A stretch of DNA of 64,000 nt from Doryteuthis pealeii (GCA_023376005.1 CM042147.1:115207712-115271711), one strand, 5' to 3'. Positions 44,443-54,079 are shown, counted from the stretch's first letter. Notes: generated by a model from the letters alone, not told the origin. Made by a program: numbers and translations.

Positions 44443-44745
44443 AGACCATAAATGTACATACATCAGCTTTGTGCGGATACTGGAAGAGGTGTGGAGGGCC
44501 TGTAAAATCAATGGTTGATAGGGATTGATGGTGAGAGAGAGTCAAGGGAATCCATACTATCATGGATGATGATGATGATGATGATGATCGACCATAAATC
44601 TACATACATCAGCTCTGTGCAGATACTGGATGCCGTGTAGAGGAATTGCCTAAATCAATGGTTGGTAGGGATTGATGGTGAGAGAGAGTCAAGGGAATCC
44701 ATACTGTCATGGATGATGATAATGATGATGATGATGATAGAACAT
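44047..44745 (+). repeat. Tandem array of RTE-like 3' ends with (GAT)n
   Basis: Four units of about 150-175 bp, each with CAGCTCTGTGCGGATACTGG-type sequence, TGGTTGATAGGGATTGATGG, GAGAGAGAGTCAAGGGAATC and a GATGAT run. This is the 3' end seen singly at 25200-25310 and 30850-30980; the first unit carries more of the coding end (44047-44110, CTTACTTCCCATCTTACAAA). Confidence 0.85.
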
Positions 44746-45115
44746 AAATATTTTAATAAGTTCTGATATATTATTAAGCTAATGTCTTTTTTTCATGTTT
44801 TTGTTGGATTTTTTTTCTTCTTTTACTTAAAACTTTTTCAAAAATGTTGTATTTTACTTTTCATTTATTCTATCTTTAATTGTTTTAATCTATTTAGCTG
44901 ATTTCTGTTTCCCGAGACTGGATTTTAATTTTAATCTGCTAAATGGCATTCTCTACTCTCTTGGAAGATTTACTAGAGAAGCCCATCTCATAGGAAGGAA
45001 AGGGGCTCGGTGGAGAAGCCTAACAATTTTCTACTTTTCTATTATCATATCATTTTTATCATTTGAGTGTTATTATTACTACTTAGTCTTTTCTCTTTAA
45101 CCTTTCTATCATACT
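44746..45115. other. Unassigned stretch
   Basis: No gene or repeat recognised. Confidence 0.4.
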
Positions 45116-45116
45116 C

Positions 45117-45120
<4 letters not shown>

Positions 45121-45159
<39 letters not shown>

Positions 45160-45290
45160 GCTTATATATATATATATATATATATATAAAAGTGTGTGTG
45201 TGTTTGTGTATGCATATGTGTATATATATATGTATGTTATTATGTAAATAAAGGTATATGTGTGTATATGTGTATATATGTGTATATATA
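45121..45290. repeat. (CT)n, (TA)n and (TG)n microsatellites
   Basis: CT run 45121-45159, TA run to about 45188, then TG/TATG mixture up to the SINE. Confidence 0.95.
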
Positions 45291-45293
45291 AGT

Positions 45294-45549
45294 GGGCCGG
45301 GTTGGCTCAGTCGGCAGAGCGTTCGGCTAGAAATCACAAGGTTCCTAGTTCGATACCGGTCCCGCCAACTTAGTGTATGAGTAGCACAGGGATCTGTGCG
45401 GTAAAGTAAGGAGCTGATGGTAGGTGTGGTGCTCCAGCTCAGATGCTAAAAACAATCTCCTTGGTCTAGCACTATTGAAAAGGGGATAGACTCCTCGCTG
45501 ACTGGCTGATACTGACTTTAGGCCGCCCCGTCGACTTTAGAAAAAAAAA
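45294..45549 (+). mobile_element. SINE-1, full-length with A tail
   Basis: Begins GGGCCGGGTTGGCTCAGTCG; the GGGCCGG start can pair with the CCGGTCCC that follows the B box, as in a tRNA acceptor stem. Full body to CGTCGACTTTAG, then nine A. The A tail suggests reverse transcription of a primed RNA. Confidence 0.9.
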
Positions 45550-45564
45550 TAATGTACATACAGG

Positions 45565-45587
45565 TACATATATATATATATATATAT

Positions 45588-45636
<49 letters not shown>
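45565..45636. repeat. (TA)n(GATA)(GA)n microsatellite
   Basis: TA, GATA then pure GA dinucleotides. Confidence 0.95.
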
Positions 45637-45639
<3 letters not shown>

Positions 45640-45856
45640 TCACACAGAATTTTCTATTGTCTTTCTATGTTAATTTCTTTCTCTCTTTCCCATTCCTTGT
45701 TTCTCTGTCTATTTCTGTTATGTTTGTGTTTGTCTTCAAGTTAGATAATGGTTGGAATATTGACTTTTTGTCTCTCTTCTTCTCTATCTGTAACACCCCT
45801 CCCCACTCTTTGTCTTTCTCTTGTTTTTAACTGTTTATTTTATTTCTTTTCTTTTA

Positions 45857-46147
45857 TATATATTTACCCACAACTCCGCACGAGCAGGATGTGACACAAG
45901 GTAAATTTCTTAAGCGGAGTTTAACAGGTTTTAATTCAGAGTTTTCCCTCTTCTAGACCGGTTACCTAACCAAGGATAAAGAGCCCAGTCTGCCTTATTA
46001 ATTACCCATAGCTGGGGGGAGAGTAGGATTCATACCTTTCTTAGGGGTATTAGCGCTAAGTGAAATGCAATTACCACATCCGGGATTTGAACTCTGGGCA
46101 ACGAGTCCATTTCCCATGACTTTAACCATTACACCACGTGCTTCCTT
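45857..46147 (-). mobile_element. SINE-2 copy
   Basis: Reverse complement of the 33841 copy, from ATATATTTACCCACAACTCC to CATTACACCACGTGCTTCC. B box present as GGGATTTGAACTC on the plus strand. Confidence 0.9.
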
Positions 46148-46149
46148 TT

Positions 46150-46720
46150 CTTTTATAGTCTTATACTCTATCTTGCTTTTTCCTTTTCTTTTTCTCCTTT
46201 AAATTTTCTCCCTATGATTATTTCTCTCCTTTGTCTTCTTTTCTGTTTCTCTTTCTTACCATTTCCCTTTCTTTCTCTCCTTTAACATTTCTTCCTATAT
46301 TCATTGTTCTTCTTTCTTTCTCTCGTTTTCTTTTTCTTCTTTTCTTCATCTTTTTTTCTCCTTTTCTTTTTCTCTTGTAACATTTCTTCCTATTTCTACT
46401 TCTTTCCTTTTCTTTCTTTTTCTTTTTCTCCTCTTCTTTCCGTACTTTTCTTCTCTTCTTTTTTTTTCTCTTCTTTTTTTTTTCTCTTTTCTTTCTCTTC
46501 TTTCTTTTTTCTTTCTTTTCTTTTTTTTTTCTCTTTTTTTTCTCTTCTTTCTCTTTTTCTTTTTCTTCTTCACCATTTCTCTCTCTCTCTCTCTCTGTTT
46601 ATCTCTCTCTCCTTTCTTTCTTTTCCATTTGTTTATTTATCTTCTACATTTATTCCAGCTTATAACCTTTTTTCCTTCTTTCTTATCTTCTTTCTTTAAT
46701 CAGTTTCTCTCAGCCTTTTC
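46150..46720. repeat. Polypyrimidine tract
   Basis: TTTCTTCT-rich on the plus strand. Overlapping 131-residue Phe/Ser frame is an artefact. Confidence 0.9.
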
Positions 46721-47217
46721 TAATAAATCTCACTCTCTTTTGTTTTTTAAGACAGTCTTCTTGATTACCTCTATATTTCTTTCCCTCTTTAAACTTCACC
46801 TGCTGATATAACCAATGAAAATAAAAACAAAAAAATTCAGTAAACATTCACGATTAATGATTCTCCATGATTAAATCCAACTTACCTTTATTTTTCTTCT
46901 CAACAAGATGTTCGTGTATTTTGGATAAAAAATTTTACAAATAAAAACAGATGAATAACACTTAAAAAATAAAACAAACAAACATTATCTTTATTTTTCT
47001 GCATAAAACACATCTTTAAAATCATTTTCTCTTTGCAGACATGGCACACTGATTGAAAATTATGGATTTAAAGTCAGTTTATAAGCTAGCATTGAACATG
47101 ATGGGTGACACAGTAGGGTTTGATCAGCTCTAGTGGGGTCTAACTGATGAGAGGGAGTATTATGTTGAAAGACCCGAACTCTCCCCCAATGAACCAGTTA
47201 TAACATACCTGACGATG
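46721..47217. other. Unassigned stretch
   Basis: No gene or repeat family recognised. Confidence 0.4.
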
Positions 47218-47236
47218 CCACCATACAGGTAAAAAC

Positions 47237-47532
47237 ATTACACTACCAGCCCGTCCTTTGGGGTCCGGTGTGCTTCAGCCACTGGATCAGTGTGTTGAAT
47301 TAATAGTGTCGATCCCAGGGGGCTTTCCCCCCAGGAAACACCTGCCCTCTTGACTTAAATGGGCAGGGCTGCGTTTATTTCCCAGCGCCTGAGGCGCCCC
47401 CTTGAGGGGGAATGCCGAAGGGATCGACGCAATTTTTGTTCTTTCCCACCCATGAGCTTCAGCTTGTGGGTGGGCCCACATTAAAACGAGGCCTTGTGCC
47501 CAGCCCATACAAGTGGGGTATGAGGCAAATAC
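47237..47532. mobile_element. GC-rich 296-bp insertion with 19-bp target duplication
   Basis: CCACCATACAGGTAAAAAC occurs exactly at 47218-47236 and 47533-47551, flanking the insert. The insert is far GC-richer than the window and rich in local hairpins: GGGGGCTTTCCCCCC, GCGCCTGAGGCGC, CCCCCTTGAGGGGG, CCCACCCATGAGCTTCAG followed by CTTGTGGGTGGG. A 19-bp duplication is typical of LINE-mediated insertion. No tRNA boxes or poly-A recognised; could be a SINE of another origin or a copied structured RNA. Confidence 0.7.
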
Positions 47533-47582
47533 CCACCATACAGGTAAAAACTAGGTAATAAAAAACATATAAAGCTAAGAGT

Positions 47583-47662
47583 TTTTGAAACGAGGCTTGA
47601 TAATTTGCATTATTTAGATTTTTCAGGGTGTTTTTCTCATCTTTATTGTTAAATACAATATT
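47583..47662. mobile_element. Family B fragment
   Basis: GAGGCTTGATAATTTGCATT, ATTTAG and CTCATCTTTATTGTTA match the terminal part of family B. The rest is missing. Confidence 0.6.
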
Positions 47663-47888
47663 GTATATAATAAAAAATCTTAATAATATGGAGAAAATTA
47701 TTTGAGGGGACTTTAGTAGGGTAAATTCTAGTGGTAAGTTTCATAGTTTTCAAGTTTCAGTACTGGTTTCAAAATATAGATAGAACAACAACAATTTTTG
47801 GATAATGAATTTTATGTAAAGAGAAACAAAAGAAAAAAGAAGATAAAAGAGAAAGAGAGAGAAGTTTTGACAATTAGTTGTCATTTGT

Positions 47889-48255
47889 GGACTGATTTAG
47901 CTCAGTGGGTAGAGCATTGGACTAGGAACCACAAAGCTAACTGCATATTCTGTTGAGTGGTAAGATACCTTTCCCAAAGAATATCCTGGGTATTTATGAT
48001 CCAGTCCCCTTGACACAAGCAGGATTTGAAACATGGTCAGTTTCTTAATACCATACAACATAATCCCAAATAATGCTATCACATTGTTAAAACCAATTAC
48101 TAAAAAGTATAAATATAAATACACAATATGTATAACTTCCTAACCGTTATGCATGACATAACCCCAGATGGGTTGATATACCATTAAAATCAATAAACAA
48201 ACAAACAAAACAGCTTTGACCCCAGAGTTTTCCTTCTCCTATACTGGTTGCCAAA
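47889..48255 (+). mobile_element. Third tRNA-headed SINE, split by an I-like tail
   Basis: GATTTAGCTCAGTGGGTAGA is an A-box/D-arm, distinct from SINE-1. The body CCCCTTGACACAAGCAGGAT and CATGGTCAGTTTCTTAA stops at 48044 and resumes at 48211 with CAGCTTTGACCCCAGAGTTT. The interruption 48045-48210 is the I-like 3' end. The SINE is therefore older than that insertion. Confidence 0.65.
48045..48210 (+). mobile_element. I-like retrotransposon 3' end (nested)
   Basis: TACCATACAACATAATCCC through CATGACATAACCCCAGATGG to AATCAATAAACAAACAAAC; the same as 41850-42010. Only 165 bp, 5'-truncated. Confidence 0.85.
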
Positions 48256-48309
48256 GAAAAGACTGAAATAGAATCGACAAATTAGTGAAACTACGACATT
48301 GATGCCGAA

Positions 48310-48399
48310 TCCATTTCTTTACAATCCATTCAATTTTGTAATTACCATGCACTTTTTCTTTTTCCTTGTGAAACTGTCAAATTTATCCTGAACACCCTG
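48310..48399 (+). mobile_element. Mariner 3' terminus fragment
   Basis: TTTACAATCCATTCAATTTT, then CTTGTGAAACTGTCAAATTT and ATCCTGAACACCCTG followed by TA. It matches the last 90 bp of the relic ending at 38651. No transposase left. Confidence 0.8.
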
Positions 48400-48904
48400 T
48401 ATATATATATATAAATATAAACTTCAAATGTATTCATTTAAAAAAAGTAAATGTATTTTTGCCTTCACTGAAAGGAAAATGATATTAAGACAAGTCATTT
48501 TAAACAAAACTCAGTTGCCTGGAGAGCGAGGTGTGTGTATGTGTGTGAAAAATGACCAAGGAAAATTTTGACATGAAACTCTATGTAAACTATATGTAAA
48601 TATATGAAACTACATATGTAAACACCTGTGTATAAATACACTTGTACACAGATACTCAGAAAAGTAAGCGTCTATATATCCAACCCGCATCCCTTGTATA
48701 CACATGCAGTCCGTACATACCCTACCGCCCTCCCCCCACACACACTTCTTCTTCTACGAAGATCCATCTGAGCCATTTTCCTGAAAAGCAGGAAGGACTG
48801 AGATTTTACTATGATAATAGCCACTCATTGGCTTTGCCTCTTTTGCAAACATTTCTATTCATGTCAGGCCACTAAGAAAACATAATAGCAGCCCAAGTAA
48901 ACAT
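48400..48904. other. Unassigned stretch
   Basis: Contains short TA and TG runs and GTAAATATATGAAACTACAT repeats. No gene. Confidence 0.4.
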
Positions 48905-49716
48905 TAAGATGGCCAGCCCAAAATTTTTATTACATTTGTCACCATGGCAACAACAGGCCCTGATATATCTCCATTATCATCATCATCATCATCATTATTA
49001 CGAACAACAACAGCAGGCCCTGATATATCTCCATCATCATCATTATCATCATTATTATCAACAACAACAACAGGCCCTGATATATCATCATCAATCACAT
49101 CAACAACAACAACAACAACACAACAACAGGCCCTGATTATGTCCATCATCATCATCATCATCATCATTATTATCAACAAAACGACAAGCGCTGATATATC
49201 TCCACCACCATCATCATCATCATCAACAACAACAACAACAGGCCCTGATATATCATCATCATCATCATGATATACATCATCCATCATCATCATCATCATC
49301 AACAACAACAGGCCCTGATATATCATCATCAACATCATCATCATCAACAACAAAACAGGCCCTGATATATCATCATCACATCATCATCATCATCATCATC
49401 ATCATCAACACAACAACAACAACAACAGGCCCTGATATATGTCCATCATCATCATTATTATCAAAACGACAGGCTGATATATCTCCAATCATCATCATCA
49501 TCATCATCACAACAACAACAGGCCCTGATATACATCCATCATCATCATCATCATCATCATCATTATCAACAACAACAAATCATCATCATCATCATCACTC
49601 TGATATACATCATCATCTCATCATCATTATCAACAAACAACAGGCCCTGATATACATCCATCATCATCATCATTCATCATCATCATTATCAACAACAACA
49701 ACAGGCCTGATATACA

Positions 49717-49747
<31 letters not shown>

Positions 49748-49893
49748 TTATCACAACAACAACAGGCCCTGATATACATCATCATCATCATCATCATCAT
49801 TATCAACAACAACAACAGGCCCTGATATATATCATCCTCATCATCATCATCATCATCATCATTATCAACAACAACAACAGGCTCTGATATACA

Positions 49894-49957
<64 letters not shown>

Positions 49958-50145
49958 ATCAGGCCCTGATATACATCCATCATCATCATCATCATCATCA
50001 ATCATCACATCATCATCATCATCAGGCCTGATATACATCCATCATCATCATCATCATCATTATCAACAACAACAGGCCCTGCTATATATCATCATCATCA
50101 TCATCATCATCATCGTCATCATCATCATCATTATCATCAACAACA
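48905..50145. repeat. ATC/AAC minisatellite with CAGGCCCTGATATA
   Basis: Around 20 units of 50-75 bp, each CAGGCCCTGATATAC, then (ATC)n, often ATTATC, then (AAC)n. The CAGGCCCTGATATA word is conserved while the triplet lengths vary. Asp/Met-rich frames are artefacts. Confidence 0.95.
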
Positions 50146-50535
50146 ACAACTCCTTTTTCCTAACTTATCATCACTGTGTTTATCTGCTTTGTTATCAACA
50201 GCGGCCGTGTGTGGACACACTATTATTATCATTGCTTTCTTGAAAATGGATGGTACCCTGCCCGGGATGAGATGGTGGGCAAAAGTGTATGATGGGGGGG
50301 AGGTGTAATAGTTGTTAGGTGAATATTTCAAACAGACAGAATGCTGGACAAAAGAGCCAGTATGAATGTTTATAGGACAATTATTCTGCTGACATTGTAA
50401 TACTTTGATCACTAAATTCCTTCTCTTTGAACTTTGACCCCAGCAGCATTAACAGTATTAAGTGAAACAAGGCATCAATGTGGTCCTCTCTGAACAGACA
50501 GATTAATCTATGATGGTCTAAGACTCTAGTAAAAT
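50146..50535. other. Unassigned stretch
   Basis: No gene or repeat recognised. Confidence 0.4.
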
Positions 50536-50536
50536 T

Positions 50537-50539
<3 letters not shown>

Positions 50540-50572
<33 letters not shown>
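50540..50572. repeat. (TA)n microsatellite
   Basis: TA run on the 3' side of the minus-strand hammerhead HHR-D, about 55 nt from its 3' end. Confidence 0.95.
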
Positions 50573-50575
<3 letters not shown>

Positions 50576-50626
50576 TGAACAAAAAGTAATAAGACAAACA
50601 GGAATATTTCTTATATATGTTATTTA

Positions 50627-50665
50627 TTCTCAACTAGTTTCGACCTTAGGTCATCGTCAGGAGAA
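50627..50665 (-). ncRNA. Type I hammerhead ribozyme motif (HHR-D)
   Basis: Minus strand: TTCTC (50665-50661), core CTGACGA (50660-50654), extra U, stem II GACC/GGTC (loop UAA), core GAAA (50641-50638), stem III AC/GU with 2-nt loop, cleavage-site U (50632), then GAGAA (50631-50627) pairing exactly with TTCTC. A compact 39-nt motif. The tiny stem III is a caveat for activity as a monomer. Confidence 0.75.
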
Positions 50666-51160
50666 AATTTCTTATTTGAAGAAATTGTTTTTAGATTTTT
50701 TGAAAGGGAGCATTATGGAAGAACTATAAAAATTGGAGTATTTTTTAGGGTTTGACATGCTATTAAAATCCGGGTAGAAGATTGTGTTAGTAGTAGCAAG
50801 TCTATCTGTTCCCTGAAAAACCTCTTTGAGGTGGGCTATTTTTTGAATGCTCCTATATATGTGAGGGAGGGTTCTTGGGAGTTGTGTATATGCCCATATA
50901 TGTATACACATAAATGTATGTGTGTGCATACATATATGTGTGTGAATGTGAGCGTGTGTATGTATCTCGGTACTGTGCGCATATATATATACATATATGT
51001 ATATAGTCATCCATAGATACATTGTTTCTATGTATCACATCTCTTCACTGTGGCATTTGCAGGCTACCTCCAGCGGAGATGGGAATCGGATCAATTCATC
51101 ATCAATCAGGCTCTTGACTTTGTTGCGATCGAGGAAGATCCTTGCATTCCTGGGCCCATA
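50666..51160. other. 5' flank of HHR-D, unassigned
   Basis: Minus strand includes a frame with RTLPHIYRSIQKIAHLKEVF (about 50800-50880) which I do not recognise. TA/TG microsatellites lie at about 50900-51006. Confidence 0.4.
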
Positions 51161-51164
51161 ACCT

Positions 51165-51477
51165 GTTACGATTTTTGTGGCCATCCTTTAGGCTTCAAGC
51201 ATAAGCGCTGTCCAGCAGAGATCCTTTGTGTTAAGCAGAGCACGATCCTTAGTGACGAATCCTTTGGTTGTTCCTTGGTGCTCCTCAGTCTTGCATGTCC
51301 TTCGTCAATGATTGCAAATGGATCTTTGTCAGTATCAGCAATTAAGTAGTTAACAAACCACATATTTGGGCTGTTGATTGGCTGAGGTTTAAACCACATG
51401 ACCTTGCTTAGTCTATAGATTTAAGTGGTGTATTGCAGCACACCTTATATACCAAAATATTCCAACATAATGAAGAA
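51165..51477 (-). repeat. Family A, copy 5 (best full-length copy)
   Basis: TTACGATTTTTGTGGCCATC to CACCTTATATACCAAAATAT. It contains each conserved block once and a single unit of the phrase that is expanded at 43024. Confidence 0.85.
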
Positions 51478-52010
51478 AACAAATGACAAAGGACCTCTTT
51501 GTCTTCTCTACCTTTCTTCAACAAATGTTTGAGACCCGCACAATACAACAGTAATATTGCCTGATGATCGTGTGTATTGATAATCATAATTCAAACGGTT
51601 CTGAACTCCATTTACACAGCTCTATATAACTAATGTGATTAAACAATAACCTCAAATAAAAAAATACAACTGGGAATGCTAAATGAACCAAGAGAGTCTC
51701 GACTTGAGTCTTCAAGAGATATTCGCTTTGGATAATGGCAAACAAGTCTAAGGTACGCCCTGTCAGACGTTTGTGAACAGAAATGGGCGATATATCTTCA
51801 CCGAACTCTCCCCAGGCAATTTAAAAGTCGAAACTGGATCAACATGTCGTTGTACACGGAAGGTTGGCCTTTTATTTCGGAGGTGGACACAGCGACTTTT
51901 CAAAGAAATTTCAGAGCTGAATCAAGAGACCAACTTACACAAAGAAGATTGTGATGATGGAGGTGGTAGTAGCAAATAATCGAACGAGACCTTCTAGACC
52001 GGAGTGCATT
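51478..52010. other. Unassigned, low-repeat stretch
   Basis: No repeat family recognised. The frame 51773-51979 (NRNGRYIFTELSPGNLKVET) shows no domain. Confidence 0.4.
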
Positions 52011-52014
52011 TTGC

Positions 52015-52145
52015 GATTGGGCTGGAGACCAGAGGGCATTTGTGCGTTTGGGCCGGAGACCGGAGGGCATTTGTGCGTTTGGGCCGGAGACCGGAGGGCA
52101 TTTGTGCGTTTGGGCCGGAGACCGGAGGGCATTTGTGTATTTGGG
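52015..52145. repeat. 31-bp GC-rich minisatellite
   Basis: Four units of 31 bp: GGGCCGGAGACCGGAGGGCA + TTTGTGCGTTT. The last three are identical. Unusually GC-rich for the window. Confidence 0.9.
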
Positions 52146-52573
52146 CCATACATTTAAAATGCTTATATGGGCATCTCTTTCTGTAGATGAGATATTACAA
52201 CCTAGGTATGTGAACTATTCTACTAATTTAGAGGCTTACCATTATGTGGTCACTAGAAGCAGCTACCAGGTGTCTTCTGGGTAGGGGGATAAAAAAAAAG
52301 GTAGTCTCGCAGATCCATTATTGTTGAATCGTGAGTTGGATCCTCGCAGGATGCCCCATTAAAATCTCAACGTAAAAAAGACCTTGTGTTGATCCAGACA
52401 TTCTGAAAAGAAAAATGAATATATCTCCCATTTAAAATATAAAATGCAAAAAAAAAATTCCATCTTGTTAACATTTAAATTTTTTTTTCAATTATCTTCA
52501 TGAATATAAATCAAATCTTCATTATTTTTTCTCAAAAAGCAAGATCTGGTGATAGTGATTGTGTACATATATT

Positions 52574-52648
52574 TACTTTGTCATTAATTATTTTATTTTC
52601 ATAGTTTCCTCCGGACATACATACACACAAACTGCCTTTTATATATGT
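52574..52648 (+). repeat. Direct repeat bracketing the hammerhead cluster, left
   Basis: ACTTTGTCATTAATTATTTT, CCGGACATACATACACACAA and CTGCCTTTTATATAT match 54289-54358 in the same orientation, 1.7 kb apart. Confidence 0.7.
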
Positions 52649-52747
52649 ACTAGAAGCGACTACCCAGCATCACTTGGGTAAAGGGGGGGTGTAAAAAAAC
52701 CCTGGTGTATTGGTTTCTTTATTTTTGAGAAGAACCGGTATTTAATG

Positions 52748-52752
52748 TATAT

Positions 52753-52817
<65 letters not shown>

Positions 52818-52818
52818 A
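52748..52818. repeat. (TA)n(TG)n microsatellite
   Basis: TA run followed by GT run; lies on the 3' side of minus-strand HHR-E. Confidence 0.95.
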
Positions 52819-52902
52819 GGAAAAAGTGGAAGTGAATCCGACAGTAGGTAATATTATGAAGAAATGAAAAACACAAGTTCATAAACGTGTAATGTTTATT
52901 TT

Positions 52903-52950
52903 GCCTACGCAGCAGTGTTTCAATCTGTTTCAATAGATCTTCATCAGGGC
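52903..52950 (-). ncRNA. Type I hammerhead ribozyme motif (HHR-E)
   Basis: Minus strand: GCC (52950-52948), core CTGATGA (52947-52941), extra A, stem II GATCT/AGATT (one G-U pair), core GAAA (52921-52918), stem III AC/GU closing ACTGCTGC, cleavage-site A (52906), then GGC (52905-52903). Stem I is only 3 bp in the continuous helix, so this is weaker than HHR-D or HHR-I. Confidence 0.6.
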
Positions 52951-53027
52951 TTTCGTTAGTTTGAGGGAAAAATATAAAAATATCACAGAAAAATAAGAAA
53001 TCTTTAAGAGCCTTTTGTTTGGTGGTC

Positions 53028-53110
53028 ATTTGGTCTATTTGAAATTGTTGATTTTAAAAAAGCATTTTCATCAACAATTTCAAATAAACCAACCATATAT
53101 ATATATATAG
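53028..53110. repeat. Small palindrome next to TA run
   Basis: GGTCTATTTGAAATTGTTGAT and its reverse complement ATCAACAATTTCAAATAAACC (quoted arms 21 nt less one mismatch) around a 16-nt spacer, followed by a TA run at 53095-53109. Confidence 0.75.
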
Positions 53111-53210
53111 TGTGGGATTGTCACTGTTTCAGCTTTTACTGGAACGGTGTGCCAAAACGCAGTATTATTGGAAGAGTGCTCAATATAAAATAGAGCTGTT
53201 ATATGATATA

Positions 53211-53426
53211 ATAAAATAAATATATAAAGGTTTTACATATCTATTTATTTGGTGACAAAGGAACAGTCACAACCATTTTGGTTTCATGCGACAACAGAGG
53301 TGAAGATGTTACAAATGCATTTGTAACATCTTCACCTGACGATTGTTGTCGCATGAAACCAAAATGGTTGTGAATGTTCCTTTGTCACCAAATAAATAGA
53401 TATGTAAAACCTTTATATATTTATTT

Positions 53427-53429
<3 letters not shown>
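53211..53429. repeat. Palindrome with hammerhead arms
   Basis: Arms 53211-53317 and 53318-53429 are reverse complements meeting at ACAAATGCATTTGT. The right arm carries an intact hammerhead core (HHR-F). The left arm has lost about 5 nt of the CTGACGA region (reads CCTCTGTTGTCG). A TA run follows the right arm. Confidence 0.9.
53331..53374 (+). ncRNA. Type I hammerhead ribozyme motif (HHR-F)
   Basis: TTCAC (53331-53335), core CTGACGA (53336-53342), 12-nt stem II region TTGTTGTCGCAT, core GAAA (53355-53358), stem III ACC/GGT with loop AAAAT, cleavage-site U (53369), GTGAA (53370-53374) pairing exactly with TTCAC. Stem II is weak and probably decayed. Confidence 0.65.

Positions 53430-53466
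<37 letters not shown>
53430..53466. repeat. (TA)n microsatellite
   Basis: TA run directly 3' of the palindrome's right arm. Confidence 0.95.
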
Positions 53467-53469
<3 letters not shown>

Positions 53470-53570
53470 TGTAAATATGGAAACACTGAACAAATACAGT
53501 TACAAACTTTTATAAATATTTTTCTAACTCCTGTCATCTACAAAACATCCATCAATTTCTTCACCCCATA

Positions 53571-53615
53571 TTCTATCCTGATAAAGGTTTAGATAAACCG
53601 AAACGTTTAAGTAAA
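53571..53615 (+). ncRNA. Degenerate hammerhead (HHR-G)
   Basis: CTGATAA (core G replaced by A), extra A, perfect stem II GGTTT/AAACC with loop AGAT, core GAAA (53600-53603). The flanks do not form stem I, and the essential G is mutated, so it is most likely dead. Confidence 0.45.
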
Positions 53616-53663
53616 TAAATTCATCTTATATTTGGAACACTTCGGTTTTCAAATTTCTTAATA

Positions 53664-53669
<6 letters not shown>

Positions 53670-53706
<37 letters not shown>
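53670..53706. repeat. (TA)n microsatellite
   Basis: TA run between HHR-G and HHR-H. Confidence 0.95.
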
Positions 53707-53708
<2 letters not shown>

Positions 53709-53717
53709 TATTTTATT

Positions 53718-53756
53718 TAACCCTGAAGATCCTTATAGTGAAACTCGATTAGGTTA
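53718..53756 (+). ncRNA. Degenerate hammerhead (HHR-H)
   Basis: TAACC (53718-53722), core CTGAAGA (53723-53729), short poor stem II, core GAAA (53740-53743), cleavage-site A (53751), GGTTA (53752-53756) pairing exactly with TAACC. Stem III has one mismatch and practically no loop. A long TA run starts at 53779. Confidence 0.5.
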
Positions 53757-53774
53757 TTACTGTGTACCATTATC

Positions 53775-53778
<4 letters not shown>

Positions 53779-53817
<39 letters not shown>
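53779..53817. repeat. (TA)n microsatellite
   Basis: TA run about 22 nt 3' of HHR-H. Confidence 0.95.
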
Positions 53818-53818
<1 letters not shown>

Positions 53819-54079
53819 ATTTTTTTAATGATTTCACCATTTTTTGCAAAAGAATAACATACACTAGGTTCCGGGACTTTTCAACATGTTAGGGATAAAT
53901 AATAACACTTTATTTTGCAATAAAAAATTGTATCTACCATAACCCCCATGAAAATCAAATATTCAAATTCTAACGGTTCTATTTCAGCGTTCCAAAAGTG
54001 ATTTTTTAAAAATTCTCTTCGAACATTTCTAAAAATTCTCCGTTTTTCCCTAACAATTTTTTTCATTCAAAATAAAATT

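Noticed and set aside
47140..47180. CTGATGAGAGGG...GAAAG as another hammerhead
   Set aside because: Stem II does not pair and no complementary stem I flanks exist.
48904..50001. Asp/Met-rich frames on the minus strand
   Set aside because: Translation of ATC and AAC triplet repeats.
50672..51022. Penelope-type protein 5' of HHR-D
   Set aside because: No RT or GIY-YIG motif can be seen; much of the frame is translated TA/TG microsatellite.
51560..51600. CTGATGATCGTG near 51561 as another hammerhead
   Set aside because: The second core reads CAAA rather than GAAA and no helices form.
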